Positions 36,710 through 45,344 of a stretch of DNA of 64,000 nt are shown here, one piece after another. The notes beneath the pieces are model-generated. The model did no database searches, was not told where the DNA came from, and saw only the letters and a program-made list of their open reading frames with translations. Source of the stretch: an uncultured Paracoccaceae bacterium (GTDB lineage Bacteria; Pseudomonadota; Alphaproteobacteria; Rhodobacterales; Rhodobacteraceae); the NCBI GenBank assembly GCA_937924905.1, contig CALDUK010000009.1, forward strand, positions 62,001 through 126,000. The letters are read 5' to 3'. The position numbers and the translations under genes were made by a program. Position 1 is the stretch's first letter, and each line of letters begins with the position of its first letter.

Positions 36710-37926
36710 GGGGCCAGACCAATGGCGGTCGCGGCGGCTTCGATGGTTTCCAGCGCGGATACATCGGCGGCGAAGACGGTGCCGGCTTCGGCCACAATGG
36801 CGCGGGCGCGGGCGGTGTCGCCCAAAACGCCAAGCGCGCGGATCAATTGCGCCCATTCGGCGGCGGTGCCGCCTTCGGTGGCCAGCCGTTCGGCCAGACC
36901 TTCGACCATGCCTTGCACCATGGCCTGCCGGTCTTCGTCCGACATGCCTTCGGCGGCGGCGATGGTGTCGGCATCAGGGCCTCTTAACCCGGGTGGTTGA
37001 TATTGCACCCCGGCAGCGGCGGCGACCTGTGTGATTTCTTGCTGGATGATCGGCACCCAAGGCGCGTCTTGCGGGCCGTTTTCCAAAAGACGCCGCCAGA
37101 TAGGAAACGCCTGATCAGGTCGCCCGTTTTGCGCAAGCGTCAGGCCGGTGTAATATTGACCCGCGCCGTTGGCCGGAAAGCGGGTGATCAACTGCCCGAT
37201 CAGTTCTTCGGCCTCGGGCGAGACAAAGCCACCGGCGCCAAAGACCATAATGTCGATAGCCCCGACAAGATCGGGCGCGGTGACCTGATCGCCTTTGATG
37301 TCCAATATCCGCGTTTGCGCGGCGCGGGCGGCGGGAAAATTACCAAGCCGCGCTTCGTTGCGCGCCAGCAATGTCAGACCGCGCAAATCATTCGGGCGCG
37401 TTTCCAGAACGGTGTTCAACTGGTCCATCAGTTCCAGAAACTGCGCATCCGGTTCGGGCACGGGCGGCAAATTGGGGGCGGCAATCGCCTCGGCTTCTGA
37501 TTGCGAAGGGCGCGTCGCCGCAGCCGCGCTTAATTCGGCCAGCCGAACCGACATTGGCAGATCGCGATACCCAGGTGCGCCGATGGTGGTGTACAGAGCG
37601 TACCCCCCGCCCAGCAAAACAAGCACGATCAAAGCGGCGGCCGGCAGAATGCCGCCATCCGACGCATCGCCCAAGTCACGCGCGCGCGCATCCGCATCCA
37701 GCAAACGGCGCGAGACTTCGGTGCGTACGGTTTCAGCTTCGGCTTCGGTCAGAACACCACGGGCAAGGTCGCGGTCCACCTCTTTCAGTTGGTCGCGGTA
37801 AACGGCCATATCGGATTGTACGCTGTTCTTCGCGCCATGCCGGGACGCCCGCAACGCCGTGATCAACGTTGCGGCAACCGAAAGCGCAATCAGCAAGGCG
37901 ACAATCCAGAAAACCATAAATTGCAT
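36706..37926 (-). CDS. ccmI: Cytochrome c maturation protein CcmI (CycH)
   Basis: 406 aa. Two membrane segments (about 4-26 and 94-114) flank a cytoplasmic loop containing the leucine-zipper-like AVYRDQLKEVDRDLARGVL, which is characteristic. A periplasmic C-terminal half with TPR-like repeats binds apocytochrome c. It presents apocytochromes to CcmF/CcmH. In this genome it lies away from ccmEFH, in an operon with ruvX. A canonical IR lies about 50 bp before its start on the shared side with soxB. Confidence 0.92.
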   Translation of the reverse strand: MQFMVFWIVALLIALSVAATLITALRASRHGAKNSVQSDMAVYRDQLKEVDRDLARGVLTEAEAETVRTEVSRRLLDADARARDLGDASDGGILPAAALIVLVLLGGGYALYTTIGAPGYRDLPMSVRLAELSAAAATRPSQSEAEAIAAPNLPPVPEPDAQFLELMDQLNTVLETRPNDLRGLTLLARNEARLGNFPAARAAQTRILDIKGDQVTAPDLVGAIDIMVFGAGGFVSPEAEELIGQLITRFPANGAGQYYTGLTLAQNGRPDQAFPIWRRLLENGPQDAPWVPIIQQEITQVAAAAGVQYQPPGLRGPDADTIAAAEGMSDEDRQAMVQGMVEGLAERLATEGGTAAEWAQLIRALGVLGDTARARAIVAEAGTVFAADVSALETIEAAATAIGLAP

Positions 37927-37975
37927 CTAGCCGCCCGACCTGACGGGGAAAAGGGCCAAGCCAATCAATATCGGA

Positions 37976-37992
37976 TGAATTGAGGCAATTCA
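37976..37992. promoter_or_regulatory. Inverted repeat between ccmI and soxB
   Basis: Perfect 7-bp arms TGAATTG and CAATTCA with a 3-base spacer (AGG). It lies 112 bp upstream of the soxB start and 49 bp upstream of the ccmI start. Candidate operator; a small-spacing palindrome of this kind fits a GntR or MarR-type dimer, but no regulator is adjacent. Confidence 0.45.
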
Positions 37993-38104
37993 GGACGATC
38001 TGTCGCGAAATGCGTCTTTCCTGCCGCTTGCCGTCTGGCTGTCAATCAGGAAATCTAGGATGACACACACCGGGGCACTCTGCCCGGCGAAGATGGTTGG
38101 GACC

Positions 38105-39352
38105 ATGAACCGATATTCCGCATTTGCCGTCGCCCGCGAGGCGTTTCGCGACCACGCAGGCTGGCGGCGTGCCTGGGGCAATCCCGAACCAAAGCGCCGG
38201 TATGATGTGATCATCATCGGCGCCGGTGGGCATGGGTTGGCCACGGCATATTACCTGGGCAAGAACTATGGCATCACCAATGTGGCCATTCTTGAAAAGG
38301 GCTGGCTGGGCGGTGGAAATACCGGGCGAAACACGACGATCATCCGGTCGAATTACTTACAAGACCCGTCGGCAGCGATCTATGAAAAGGCACGGTCGTT
38401 GTATGAAGACCTGTCTCAGGCACTGAATTACAACGTCATGTTTTCCCCGCGCGGGGTGATGATGCTGGCGCAGACGGAACATGAAATCCGGGGCTATAAG
38501 CGCACCGCGCATGCCAATGCGCTGCAAGGTGTGGCGACGCGCTATATCGGACCCGACGAGGTCAAACGCCTTTGCCCGATTATCGAAACACGCGGCCCGC
38601 GCTATCCGGTGCTGGGCGCACTGTGGCAACCCCGCGGCGGTACGGCGCGTCACGATGCGGTCGCTTGGGGGTATGCGCGCAAGTGTTCGGACATGGGCAT
38701 GGATGTCATCCAGAAATGCGAAGTGACCGGCATTCGCCAAGCGGCTGGGCAGGTCACGGGCGTGACCACGACGCGCGGTGATATTGATTGCGACAAACTG
38801 GGGATCGTCGTAGCCGGGCATTCCGGCCATGTCGCGGATATGGCGGGGTTTCGTCTGCCGATTGAAAGCGTGGCGCTTCAGGCCTTGGTGTCCGAACCGA
38901 TCAAACCCTGCATGGATGTGGTGGTGATGGCGAACACCGTCCATGGGTACATGAGCCAGTCTGACAAAGGCGAAATGGTGATCGGCGGCGGCGCGGATGG
39001 GTTCAACAACTATACCCAGCGGGGCAGTTTCCATCACATCGAAGAAACCGTACGCGCACTGGTCGAAACCTTTCCGATGATTTCACGGCTGAAGATGCTG
39101 CGCCAATGGGGCGGTGTCGTGGATATGACCGGGGATCGTTCCCCGATCCTTTCAAAAACGCCGTTGGGCGGGTGTTTCATCAATTGTGGTTGGGGGACGG
39201 GCGGCTTTAAGGCCATCCCCGGCAGCGGTTGGGCCACGGCCGAGATGATCGCACGAGGCGAGCCGGGGCCTTTGGCCGCCGAGTTTGGCTTGGACCGGTT
39301 CGCGGAAGGGCGGTTCATTGACGAAAGCGTCGCGGCGGGGGTGGCGCATTGA
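38105..39352 (+). CDS. soxB: Sarcosine oxidase beta subunit
   Basis: 415-aa FAD/FMN-binding subunit of the four-subunit sarcosine oxidase, which oxidises sarcosine to glycine with H2O2 and methylene-tetrahydrofolate as products. The Rossmann motif GAGGHG is at 39-44, and the C-terminal FINCGWGTGGFKAIPGSG is a SoxB hallmark. His183 in ARHDAVAWGYAR fits the covalent FMN histidine position (inference). The ATG at 38105 matches the usual MRRYSxF-like start. It is separated from soxD by about 590 bp holding a small gene and a terminator. Confidence 0.94.
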   Translation: MNRYSAFAVAREAFRDHAGWRRAWGNPEPKRRYDVIIIGAGGHGLATAYYLGKNYGITNVAILEKGWLGGGNTGRNTTIIRSNYLQDPSAAIYEKARSLYEDLSQALNYNVMFSPRGVMMLAQTEHEIRGYKRTAHANALQGVATRYIGPDEVKRLCPIIETRGPRYPVLGALWQPRGGTARHDAVAWGYARKCSDMGMDVIQKCEVTGIRQAAGQVTGVTTTRGDIDCDKLGIVVAGHSGHVADMAGFRLPIESVALQALVSEPIKPCMDVVVMANTVHGYMSQSDKGEMVIGGGADGFNNYTQRGSFHHIEETVRALVETFPMISRLKMLRQWGGVVDMTGDRSPILSKTPLGGCFINCGWGTGGFKAIPGSGWATAEMIARGEPGPLAAEFGLDRFAEGRFIDESVAAGVAH

Positions 39353-39562
39353 GGTGGACTGCACTCAATATCGTTTTCGGGGCTGCATCCCTGGGGGCTT
39401 ATGGCGCAATTCAAGCGCCTTACTGTCTGAACAACCTCACACCTTCCGTCGGTAAGTCCGGATCGGCCATAATTGGCGCACCGACCGGTCCAAGACACGC
39501 AAGTTCTGGCTCAAACCATCCACATCCGCAAAATCCCGGTTCCGACGGTCAAAACCCATGCT

Positions 39563-39593
39563 CTGATCTTTCCCACAGGAAAAAGGAGATCAG
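39563..39593 (+). promoter_or_regulatory. Hairpin overlapping the ribosome binding site of the small membrane protein gene
   Basis: CTGATCT (39563-39569) can pair with AGATCAG (39587-39593), extended by CC with GG across a 2-nt bulge. The second arm covers the GGAG of the AAGGAG Shine-Dalgarno (39583-39588). Folded, it would hide the site; an alternative pairing of TTTCC with GGAAA leaves AAGGA exposed in a bulge. This suggests translational control but is based only on pairing. Confidence 0.35.
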
Positions 39594-39596
39594 ACA

Positions 39597-39821
39597 ATGG
39601 CTGACTACTATTCTCACAACGATCCCCGGAAGAAGGGCGACGGCCACTATCCGGACGTCCACAAAGGCTCTAGCGCCAGCTGGATCTGGGCGCTTATTGT
39701 TCTTGTGGCCGTCGTCGCCCTTATCGCGCTTGGCGCGTCCGGTGGCGGCGATGCGACTGCGCCCGCTGCCACAGGCGAAACAGCCGCCCCCGCAGCGGCA
39801 GCGCCAGCGGTCAGCGAATAG
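39597..39821 (+). CDS. Small single-pass membrane protein inserted in the sox locus (74 aa)
   Basis: Strong AAGGAG site 8 bp before the ATG. The N-terminal 25 residues are polar with HYPDVHKGSS; one membrane segment follows (about 27-47, SWIWALIVLVAVVALIAL), then a glycine-rich stretch and an Ala/Pro/Thr-rich tail (about 50-74). It has its own terminator immediately behind it. I do not recognise an assigned family. It lies between soxB and soxD, which are normally adjacent. Confidence 0.7.
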   Translation: MADYYSHNDPRKKGDGHYPDVHKGSSASWIWALIVLVAVVALIALGASGGGDATAPAATGETAAPAAAAPAVSE

Positions 39822-39836
39822 GCGCACCCGCCCCTT

Positions 39837-39867
39837 TGGCAGCGGTTCGTTTGCCGCTGCCAGTTTT
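39837..39867 (+). terminator. Rho-independent terminator inside the soxB-soxD gap
   Basis: Perfect 9-bp stem TGGCAGCGG (39837-39845) and CCGCTGCCA (39854-39862) with an 8-nt loop, followed by GTTTT. It lies 16 bp after the small membrane protein gene and 75 bp before soxD. Confidence 0.7.
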
Positions 39868-39941
39868 AATCTAAGCCGGGGCTTGGTCAGGATCACTTCG
39901 CCATCCCGCAACGACGCGCGGCGTCTACAGGAGGCGCGCGC

Positions 39942-40271
39942 ATGTTGACCCTCACCTGTCCATATTGCGGCATTGCCTGTGACGAGACCGAGCTTTCGCC
40001 GGGTGGCGAGGCGCATATCACGCGCTTTGGCCCCGGGTCCTCGGATCAAGAGTTTGAAACCTATCTCTTTCAGCGCGAAAACCCCAAAGGTGTGCATTTC
40101 GAACGCTGGCGACATGCGTATGGCTGCGGCAAGTGGTTTCACGCGGCCCGCAATACCGTCACGCTTGAGGTATACGGCACATATTCCGCGCAGGTTTTTG
40201 AACCGCCGCAATCCGTAAAGGATGCGATTTCCGCGAAGCTTCCCGATTGGTCATGGAGAGGGCTCGCATGA
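39942..40271 (+). CDS. soxD: Sarcosine oxidase delta subunit
   Basis: 109-aa zinc-binding subunit. The zinc ligands fit Cys6 and Cys9 (TCPYCG) with His58 and Cys62 (RWRHAYGCGKWF). An AGGAGG site precedes the ATG by about 7 bp. It overlaps soxA by 4 bp, so translation of D and A is coupled. Confidence 0.93.
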   Translation: MLTLTCPYCGIACDETELSPGGEAHITRFGPGSSDQEFETYLFQRENPKGVHFERWRHAYGCGKWFHAARNTVTLEVYGTYSAQVFEPPQSVKDAISAKLPDWSWRGLA

Positions 40272-43200
40272 GCTATCGTTTGCGCGAAGGCGGGCGGTTG
40301 ATCAACCGCGACCGCCCGGTCAGGTTCAGTTTCAACGGCAAGACCATGCGCGGGTTCGAAGGCGACACCGTCGCCTCGGCGCTTTTGGCCGGTGATCAGA
40401 CGCTGGTTGGACGATCATTCAAATACCACCGACCGCGCGGCATTGTCACCAGCGGGCCGGAAGAACCAAACGCGCTTTTGGGCATCGGCAAAGACCGAAC
40501 ATTCGAACCCAACGCGCGCGCCACGACAACAGAGCTGTACGATGGGCTGGAGGCGCATAGCCAGAACCACTGGCCAAGCCTTGAGTTTGATATCGGGGCC
40601 ATCAATGCCAAGCTGGCGCGCTTCTTGCCGGCCGGGTTTTACTATAAGACGTTCATGTGGCCGCGCGCCTTCTGGAAACATGTGTTCGAGCCGGTCATCC
40701 GACAATCCGCAGGGCTTGGCAGACCGCCCAAGCACCGGGATGCAGACACCTATGAACACTTTCACGCCACCGTCGATGTCCTTGTTATCGGAGGTGGAAT
40801 TGCGGGTCTGACCGCCGCAAAATCCGCCGCAGACGCTGGGGCCGAAGTGCTGTTGATCGAACAATCTGCACATTGGGGCGGACGCGCGCCGGTCGATGAT
40901 ATCGCGATAGACGGCCAAAAGGCCGAAGCATGGATCGCGCAAACCGTCGCGACGCTGGATGCGTTGCCCAATGTGCGCCTGCGCCACAGAACGATGGGCG
41001 CGGGCGTCTTTGATCATGGCTATGTTCTGCTGGACGAACGGCTGACAGATCACAAACCCGACGCCTCGATCCCGCGTCATCGGTTGTGGAAAGTCCGCGC
41101 GACGCAAATTGTAACGGCGACCGGCGCGATTGAACGCCCGCTTAGCTTTGCGGGCAATGATCTGCCCGGGGTCATGCTGGCCAGCGCGGTGCGCGACTAT
41201 GTTGTCAACTACGGCGTTGCACCGGGGCGCAAAACGGTTGTTGTGACCAACAATGACGATGGCTATCGCACAGCGTTGACACTTCGGGCCGCCGGGATGG
41301 CGGTCTCGGCTGTGCTGGACGCGCGCGAAACCGCGACCGGGGCTTTGCCGGAACAGGCGCGTGCCTTGGGTCTTCGCATTCTGTCCGGCAAAGGCATTGC
41401 ACAGGTCGAAGGCACCAAAGCCGTAACCGGGGTCAGTATTTGCGACCAGAACGGCACGGGCGAGGTTTTAGAGCAGATCGATTGCGATTGTGTCGCCATG
41501 TCGGGCGGGTGGTCACCCGTGGTGCATCTTTGGTCCCATTGCGGCGGGAAACTGCGGTGGGATGATGCCCAGGCCCATTTCGCACCTGACCCGAACCAGG
41601 CACCCGCCGGGGCCGATGGCGCGGCATTCGTCCGCACCGCTGGTATGGCAAGCGGCGCGGTGGGGGCGGCAGATGTGCTGGCAGATGCGCACAAAGCCGG
41701 GTTGGCCGCCGCAGAACAGACCGGACATGACGGTCCGTCAACCGCCCCCAACGCCCGGCCACAGGTGGAACAGCCGCTGGAAGCCACGTGGAAAATGCCA
41801 ACGGACCCGCCTTACAAACTGCGCGCGAAAGCTTGGCTGGATTTTCAGAACGATGTGAAAATGTCGGATGTCGAGCTTGCAGCGCAGGAAGGCTTTGAAA
41901 GCGTCGAACATGCCAAACGCTATACCACTTTGGGAATGGCGACCGACCAGGGAAAGTTAAGCAATATCAATGGTCTTGCGGTGCTGTCAGATGCGCTGAA
42001 CAGCGATATTCCCAAGGTTGGTACAACCACGTTTCGCCCCCCCTACACCCCCATCCCCATGGGGGCGATTGCGGGCGAGGCGCGGGGCGCGTTGTTTCAA
42101 CCTATCCGAAAAACACCGGTCCACGACTGGCACGAAGCGAACGGCGCGCATTGGGAACCGGTCGGTCATTGGCGGCGTCCCTATGCGTTCTGCCAAACGG
42201 GCGAGACTGTAGAAGACGCCGTCCAACGCGAGGTGTTGGCGGTTCGGCATAAAGTTGGGCTGCTGGATGCGTCGACCCTTGGGAAGATCGTTGTCAAAGG
42301 GCCGGATGCCGGGCGGTTTCTGGACATGATGTACACAAACATGATGTCGACGCTGAAGCCCGGCAAATGCCGTTACGGCCTGATGTGCAGTGAAAACGGA
42401 TTTCTCAGCGATGATGGCGTTGTTGCACGGTTGGACGAAGACACCTGGCTTTGCCATACAACGTCAGGTGGCGCGGATCGCATCCATGGCCATATGGAAG
42501 AATGGCTGCAAACCGAATGGTGGGACTGGCAGGTCTATGTGGCCAATGTCACCGAACACTATGCGCAATTCGCAGTCGCGGGCCCGAATGCGCGTCAGGT
42601 GCTTGAGGCGCTGAAGCCCGATTTTGACCTGTCCAAATCAGCCCTGCCTTTCATGGCCTGGACCGAAGGCGCACTGGGGAACATCCCCGCGCGGGTATTC
42701 CGGATATCGTTCTCGGGCGAGTTGTCATTTGAGATTGCCGTGCCCGCCAGTCAGGGCCGCGCGCTTTGGGATAAATTGTTGGACGCGGGCCAGACCCTGA
42801 ATATCACGCCTTACGGCACCGAAGCCTTGCATATTCTTCGGGCCGAAAAGGGTTTCATCATGATTGGCGACGAAACCGATGGCACGGTGATCCCGCAGGA
42901 CCTTGGGTTGCATTGGGCGATCTCAAAGAAGAAAGGGGATTTCCTAGGCAAACGCGCCCAGCAACGCGACCACATGATCGATCCACTGCGCTGGAAACTG
43001 GTTGGTCTGGAAACGCTGGACGGGGGCGTTTTGCCCGATGGGGCCTATGCGGTCGAAACCGATCTGGACCAAGCGCCCAACAGTCGTGATTATGCGCCTG
43101 GACGGGCCGCACCGGTGAACGGCAATGGTCAGGTGATGACCTGCGGGCGTGTCACCTCGACCTATTATTCACCGACGCTGGGTCGTGGGATTGCCATGGG

Positions 43201-43330
43201 ACTGGTTGAACGCGGCCCCGACCGCATGGGCGAGGTTCTGGAATTCCCAACCGTCGAAGGTGAAGTGATGCAAGCACGGATCGTCTCGCCCGTTTTTTAT
43301 GACCCGGACGGGGAGAAACAGGATGTCTGA
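40268..43330 (+). CDS. soxA: Sarcosine oxidase alpha subunit
   Basis: 1020-aa largest subunit. An N-terminal 2Fe-2S ferredoxin-like fold remnant (about 1-100, RPVRFSFNGKTMRGFEGDTV) precedes the NAD-binding domain with GGGIAG at 175-180. A C-terminal folate-binding GcvT-type domain begins near residue 630 and carries methylene transfer to tetrahydrofolate. The ATG at 40268 overlaps the soxD stop; the frame runs seven codons further upstream over soxD. The soxG start overlaps its end by 8 bp. Confidence 0.95.
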   Translation: MSYRLREGGRLINRDRPVRFSFNGKTMRGFEGDTVASALLAGDQTLVGRSFKYHRPRGIVTSGPEEPNALLGIGKDRTFEPNARATTTELYDGLEAHSQNHWPSLEFDIGAINAKLARFLPAGFYYKTFMWPRAFWKHVFEPVIRQSAGLGRPPKHRDADTYEHFHATVDVLVIGGGIAGLTAAKSAADAGAEVLLIEQSAHWGGRAPVDDIAIDGQKAEAWIAQTVATLDALPNVRLRHRTMGAGVFDHGYVLLDERLTDHKPDASIPRHRLWKVRATQIVTATGAIERPLSFAGNDLPGVMLASAVRDYVVNYGVAPGRKTVVVTNNDDGYRTALTLRAAGMAVSAVLDARETATGALPEQARALGLRILSGKGIAQVEGTKAVTGVSICDQNGTGEVLEQIDCDCVAMSGGWSPVVHLWSHCGGKLRWDDAQAHFAPDPNQAPAGADGAAFVRTAGMASGAVGAADVLADAHKAGLAAAEQTGHDGPSTAPNARPQVEQPLEATWKMPTDPPYKLRAKAWLDFQNDVKMSDVELAAQEGFESVEHAKRYTTLGMATDQGKLSNINGLAVLSDALNSDIPKVGTTTFRPPYTPIPMGAIAGEARGALFQPIRKTPVHDWHEANGAHWEPVGHWRRPYAFCQTGETVEDAVQREVLAVRHKVGLLDASTLGKIVVKGPDAGRFLDMMYTNMMSTLKPGKCRYGLMCSENGFLSDDGVVARLDEDTWLCHTTSGGADRIHGHMEEWLQTEWWDWQVYVANVTEHYAQFAVAGPNARQVLEALKPDFDLSKSALPFMAWTEGALGNIPARVFRISFSGELSFEIAVPASQGRALWDKLLDAGQTLNITPYGTEALHILRAEKGFIMIGDETDGTVIPQDLGLHWAISKKKGDFLGKRAQQRDHMIDPLRWKLVGLETLDGGVLPDGAYAVETDLDQAPNSRDYAPGRAAPVNGNGQVMTCGRVTSTYYSPTLGRGIAMGLVERGPDRMGEVLEFPTVEGEVMQARIVSPVFYDPDGEKQDV

Positions 43331-43895
43331 CCGCCAAAGTGCCATGCCAGGTGCACATTTCGACGGTCACGTCAGACTGCGGGATGCCGGATTGCGCGGT
43401 ATGATCACGCTGCGGGGGGATTTGGACGCTGGGATGATCCGGAAAGCAGCAATGGATGTGACGGGGCAGGTCTTCCCCAAACCGCGCATGGCGAACTGCA
43501 CAAACGACACCGGCCTGTGCTGGATGTCCCCGGACGAATTGCTGGTGCTTGTCCCGCATGACGAAGCGGCGACTGCGCTTGCCTATCTTCAGGCCGCATT
43601 GGCCGGGGAACATCACCTGGCGGTTGATGTGTCGGACGCACGCGCGGTGTTCACACTGGAAGGCGAAGCATCGGCTTTGCGCGAAACGCTTGCCAAACTG
43701 ACCCCGGCAGACATGCGCGACGCCGCATTGCCAATCGGCCAGCTAAGGCGCACGCGACTGGCTCAGGTGCCGGTGGCATTCTGGTTTCAATCCGAAAGCG
43801 ACGCACATCTGATCTGTTTCCGCTCGGTGGCGGACTACGTGTTTGGACTTCTTCAAAACGCAGCCAGACCCGGCAGCGAGATCGGGTTTTTCTAG
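43323..43895 (+). CDS. soxG: Sarcosine oxidase gamma subunit
   Basis: 190 aa. The ATG at 43323 overlaps the soxA end, keeping the usual order soxD-soxA-soxG. GcvT-like segments appear in LCWMSPDELLVLVP and, near the end, CFRSVADYVFGLLQNA. The subunit is needed for assembly of the heterotetramer. No terminator is visible in the 121 bp before sodB. Confidence 0.93.
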   Translation: MSDRQSAMPGAHFDGHVRLRDAGLRGMITLRGDLDAGMIRKAAMDVTGQVFPKPRMANCTNDTGLCWMSPDELLVLVPHDEAATALAYLQAALAGEHHLAVDVSDARAVFTLEGEASALRETLAKLTPADMRDAALPIGQLRRTRLAQVPVAFWFQSESDAHLICFRSVADYVFGLLQNAARPGSEIGFF

Positions 43896-44016
43896 GCACC
43901 CGAGCGGCGGACCGGCGCATCTGCGGATGCTAATTCTGCCATTCGACTTGACCCGAACGCCTTGCCGCCTCACTTAAGGACAGAGAAAACACCAACCTTC
44001 AGAGAGGGACCCACCC

Positions 44017-44616
44017 ATGGCATTCGAACTTCCCGACCTGCCTTACGCCCATGATGCGCTGGCCGCCAAGGGCATGAGCGCCGAGACGCTGGAATATCAC
44101 CACGACCTGCACCACAAGGCCTATGTGGACAATGGCAACAAGCTGATCGCTGACACCGAATGGGACGGCAGATCGATGGAAGATATCATCGTCGGCACCT
44201 ATGACGCGGGCGCGGTTGCGCAAAACGGCATTTTCAACAACATCAGCCAGCTTTGGAACCACAACCAATTCTGGGAAATGATGGGGCCGGGCGACGCTGG
44301 TATGCCGGGCGAACTGGAAAAAGCCATCACCGAAAGCTTTGGCTCGGTTGATGAGATGAAATCGCAATTTGCCGCCGCAGGGGCCGGACAATTTGGCTCG
44401 GGCTGGGCATGGCTTGTCAAAAAGGCCGATGGCGCGCTGGCAGTGACCAAGACCGAAAACGGTGTGAACCCGCTGTGCTTTGGCCAGACAGCCCTTCTTG
44501 GCTGCGATGTCTGGGAACACAGCTATTACATCGATTTCCGCAACAAGCGCCCGGCCTATCTGGATAACTTCCTGAATAACCTGGTGAATTGGGAAAACGT
44601 CGCCAGCCGTCTGTGA
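44017..44616 (+). CDS. sodB: Iron/manganese superoxide dismutase
   Basis: 199-aa cytoplasmic enzyme dismutating superoxide. Metal ligands fit His28, His82 (NHNQFWEMM), Asp164 and His168 (GCDVWEHSYYIDF). The overall pattern resembles Fe-type enzymes, although metal choice is not certain from sequence. AGAGAGGGACCC precedes the start. It stands right after the H2O2-producing sarcosine oxidase locus and is closed by a terminator. Confidence 0.94.
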   Translation: MAFELPDLPYAHDALAAKGMSAETLEYHHDLHHKAYVDNGNKLIADTEWDGRSMEDIIVGTYDAGAVAQNGIFNNISQLWNHNQFWEMMGPGDAGMPGELEKAITESFGSVDEMKSQFAAAGAGQFGSGWAWLVKKADGALAVTKTENGVNPLCFGQTALLGCDVWEHSYYIDFRNKRPAYLDNFLNNLVNWENVASRL

Positions 44617-44639
44617 CCACTTGTGTGACTGAAATGCAG

Positions 44640-44669
44640 GGCCAGTCCGGGATACCGGGCTGGCCTTTT
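44640..44669 (+). terminator. Rho-independent terminator of sodB
   Basis: An 11-bp stem, GGCCAGTCCGG (44640-44650) and CCGGGCTGGCC (44655-44665) with one wobble, closes a GATA loop and runs into TTTT. Confidence 0.85.
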
Positions 44670-44673
44670 GGGT

Positions 44674-45216
44674 TCACGACAGTGCGGCCACCAGACCCGC
44701 AACATCCGGGACTTCGGTGATAAACTCGGCCACACTTGGGTCGGCAAAGCCCTGTTCAACAACGTTGTGGATCAGCGCCATCAACGGCGACCAATAGCCT
44801 TCGACATTGACCAGAATGATCGGCTTGGCATGCAGCCCAAGCTGCGCCCATGTCAGCACTTCGAAAAATTCATCCAGCGACCCGGCGCCACCCGGCAGAA
44901 CCGCGATAGCATCGGCGTTCATAAACATGACCTTCTTTCGCTCGTGCATCGTCTCGGTCACGATCCGGTCTGCGCCAAGGCCGTGCTTGGCCTCGCGCTG
45001 GACCAGGTGGGTGGGGATTATCCCCAAAGTGGCGGCCCCGGCTTTGGCCGCCGCCGCCGCAACCGCTCCCATAATGCCGACGTCACCCGCGCCATAGACC
45101 AACCGCCAGCCCTTGTCGCCAATCGCCTGACCCAGATCATCGGCCGCTTGCAGATAGGCGGGATGCGCGCCGGGACGGGCGCCGCAATAGACGCAAAGCG
45201 AAAGCGGATTTGCCAT
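44674..45216 (-). CDS. LOG family protein (nucleotide 5'-monophosphate phosphoribohydrolase)
   Basis: 180 aa, TIGR00730 type. The Rossmann-like fold has the segment RLVYGAGDVGIMGAVA (38-53) and the family motif PGGAGSLDE (108-116), a variant of PGGxGTxxE with Ser for Thr. Members cleave cytokinin riboside or other nucleoside 5'-monophosphates. The ATG at 45216 starts MANPLSLCVYCGARPG, as in the family; the frame is open further upstream without homology. Divergent from the LysM gene. Confidence 0.88.
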   Translation of the reverse strand: MANPLSLCVYCGARPGAHPAYLQAADDLGQAIGDKGWRLVYGAGDVGIMGAVAAAAAKAGAATLGIIPTHLVQREAKHGLGADRIVTETMHERKKVMFMNADAIAVLPGGAGSLDEFFEVLTWAQLGLHAKPIILVNVEGYWSPLMALIHNVVEQGFADPSVAEFITEVPDVAGLVAALS

Positions 45217-45243
45217 GGGGGGAGACCTCAACGATTTGGTGTT

Positions 45244-45272
45244 TTGACCCCTGTTAGCGGTCTTGATATGTT
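45244..45272 (+). promoter_or_regulatory. Predicted sigma-70 type promoter of the LysM gene
   Basis: TTGACC (45244-45249), a 17-bp spacer and TATGTT (45267-45272) match the -35 and -10 consensus at five and four of six positions. A start site near 45279 would leave a leader of about 65 bases. Confidence 0.4.
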
Positions 45273-45344
45273 CCCGCAAGACGTGCTCGGGGGTGAAGCA
45301 CGCGGGGCCGGGCCATGGGCCACCAAGCTGGGGAGAAGTCGAGC

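Noticed and set aside
43948-43976. TTGACC-N17-CACTTA as sodB promoter
   Set aside because: The -35 is fair, but the -10 matches poorly.
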